The translations under genes were made by a program, and so were the position numbers. Under the pieces are notes generated by a model that was not told where the DNA came from, made no database searches, and saw only the letters and a list, made by a program, of their open reading frames with translations. 64,000 nucleotides of DNA from Clostridium hydrogeniformans DSM 21757 (lineage in GTDB: Bacteria; Bacillota; Clostridia; Clostridiales; Clostridiaceae), in assembly GCF_000686705.1 (NCBI RefSeq), contig NZ_JMLJ01000007.1:186001-250000 (forward strand), in the 5' to 3' direction. Shown here piece by piece: positions 63,730-64,000 of the stretch (positions within the stretch are counted from its first letter, which is position 1; each line of letters opens with the position of its first letter).

Positions 63730-63954
63730 CTATACACCTTCCTTTTCTATAGTATCAATTCTTTTATGGGCCGACTTACTACTTTCTTCAACCCTTATTA
63801 GCCTAGAGTTCATGTCTGCAATTTGTCTATCTTGTGCTTTAATATCTAGTCTTATATCATCTACTCCTTTACTTATGTAGTCCAATCTGGTAGATAAGTA
63901 AGCATTACTTTTAGTTCTTATCTCCAAGTTTAAGAATATAATCCTGTGCAACAT
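63730..63954 (-). CDS. XhlA-like phage protein, altered 5' end
   Basis: An open frame of about 74 codons from a TTG. From around residue 18 it is the coiled-coil part of XhlA-like lysis proteins (RLDYISKGVDDIRLDIKAQDR, then RVEESSKSAHKRIDTIE). The C-terminal membrane helix usual for XhlA is missing. The first ~15 codons run out of phase through the end of a terminase fragment, so the natural start has been lost or replaced. It directly precedes the holin gene. Confidence 0.6.
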   Translation of the reverse strand: MLHRIIFLNLEIRTKSNAYLSTRLDYISKGVDDIRLDIKAQDRQIADMNSRLIRVEESSKSAHKRIDTIEKEGV

Positions 63955-64000
63955 TTACTGACTTTCCACTACCTGCAGAACCTTTCATAGCTCTATATCT
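63911..64000 (-). pseudogene. Terminase large subunit, truncated fragment
   Basis: From the right edge the minus strand reads RYRAMKGSAGSGKSVNVAQD and YILKLGDKN, then TAA. This is the N-terminal Walker A region (GSAGSGKS) of a phage terminase large subunit of the PBSX type. The homologous reading ends here and XhlA sequence begins, so most of terminase and all head and tail genes have been deleted. The gene's start lies beyond the window. Confidence 0.8.

Noticed and set aside
1-64000. CRISPR array, rRNA or tRNA genes
   Set aside because: No regularly spaced repeats of 25-40 bases and no GGTTCGAATCC-type T-arm or rRNA core sequences were seen on either strand.

Overview
The window is strongly AT-rich, has strong GGAGG-type ribosome sites, and carries an rnfCDGEAB ion-pumping operon, a selenocysteine-containing betaine/sarcosine reductase, an electron-bifurcating lactate dehydrogenase module and a clostridial-type guanine riboswitch. 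It most probably comes from the chromosome of an anaerobic, amino-acid/betaine-fermenting Clostridium (cluster I or close). No rRNA, tRNA or CRISPR array was seen.

Layout. 0-2.2 kb: 3' part-missing ClpP-like protease, YxeA-type lipoprotein and a His/Phe/Pro-rich small protein. 2.5-7.7 kb: Fur-controlled siderophore uptake set (ATPase, permease, binding lipoprotein, AraC regulator, siderophore-type esterase) with two Fur boxes. 7.8-14.5 kb: accessory stretch with IS3-family relics, patatin phospholipase, a dead SDR gene, four GNAT acetyltransferases (one fused to pentapeptide repeats), an APH-type kinase and an N-terminally truncated response regulator. 15-21.4 kb: an SDR that may be YmfI-like, a DMT exporter, and the complete rnf operon, whose RnfC lacks the NADH/FMN-binding region. 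21.9-29.9 kb: lipid kinase, xpt with guanine riboswitch, glnS, Nudix, degenerate CPBP protein, NERD protein and small genes. 30-34 kb: chemoreceptor with a sigma-D promoter and an orphan BceB/FtsX permease. 34.3-41 kb: lctBCD with FadR-type operators, a sialidase-fold surface/coat-like protein and the GntR regulator. 41-43.6 kb: two unknown proteins and a NagZ-type GH3 enzyme. 44-49.2 kb: BCCT transporter, grdH (in-frame UGA plus SECIS-like hairpin), grdI and a TetR regulator with paired operators. 49.7-55.8 kb: Suv3-like helicase and an MBOAT/DHHW/SGNH O-acetylation cluster. 56-58 kb: two poorly known proteins. 58.3-64 kb: accessory region with a DUF6440 protein, a nonsense-interrupted HTH_17 gene, a closticin 574-like bacteriocin precursor, two tiny membrane peptides, and a collapsed prophage (endolysin, alpha/beta hydrolase, holin, XhlA-like protein, terminase stub).

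How it fits together. Lactate oxidation (LctBCD) and betaine/sarcosine reduction (GrdHI plus BCCT importer) are opposite sides of a Stickland-like redox economy, and Rnf would couple low-potential ferredoxin to an ion gradient. The altered RnfC and the duplicated flavinylation-like motif of RnfD are the main surprises in the core metabolism. The bacteriocin and the lysis-cassette relic are the most interesting accessory content. Coordinates of coding starts were adjusted where a ribosome-binding site clearly selects a later codon.
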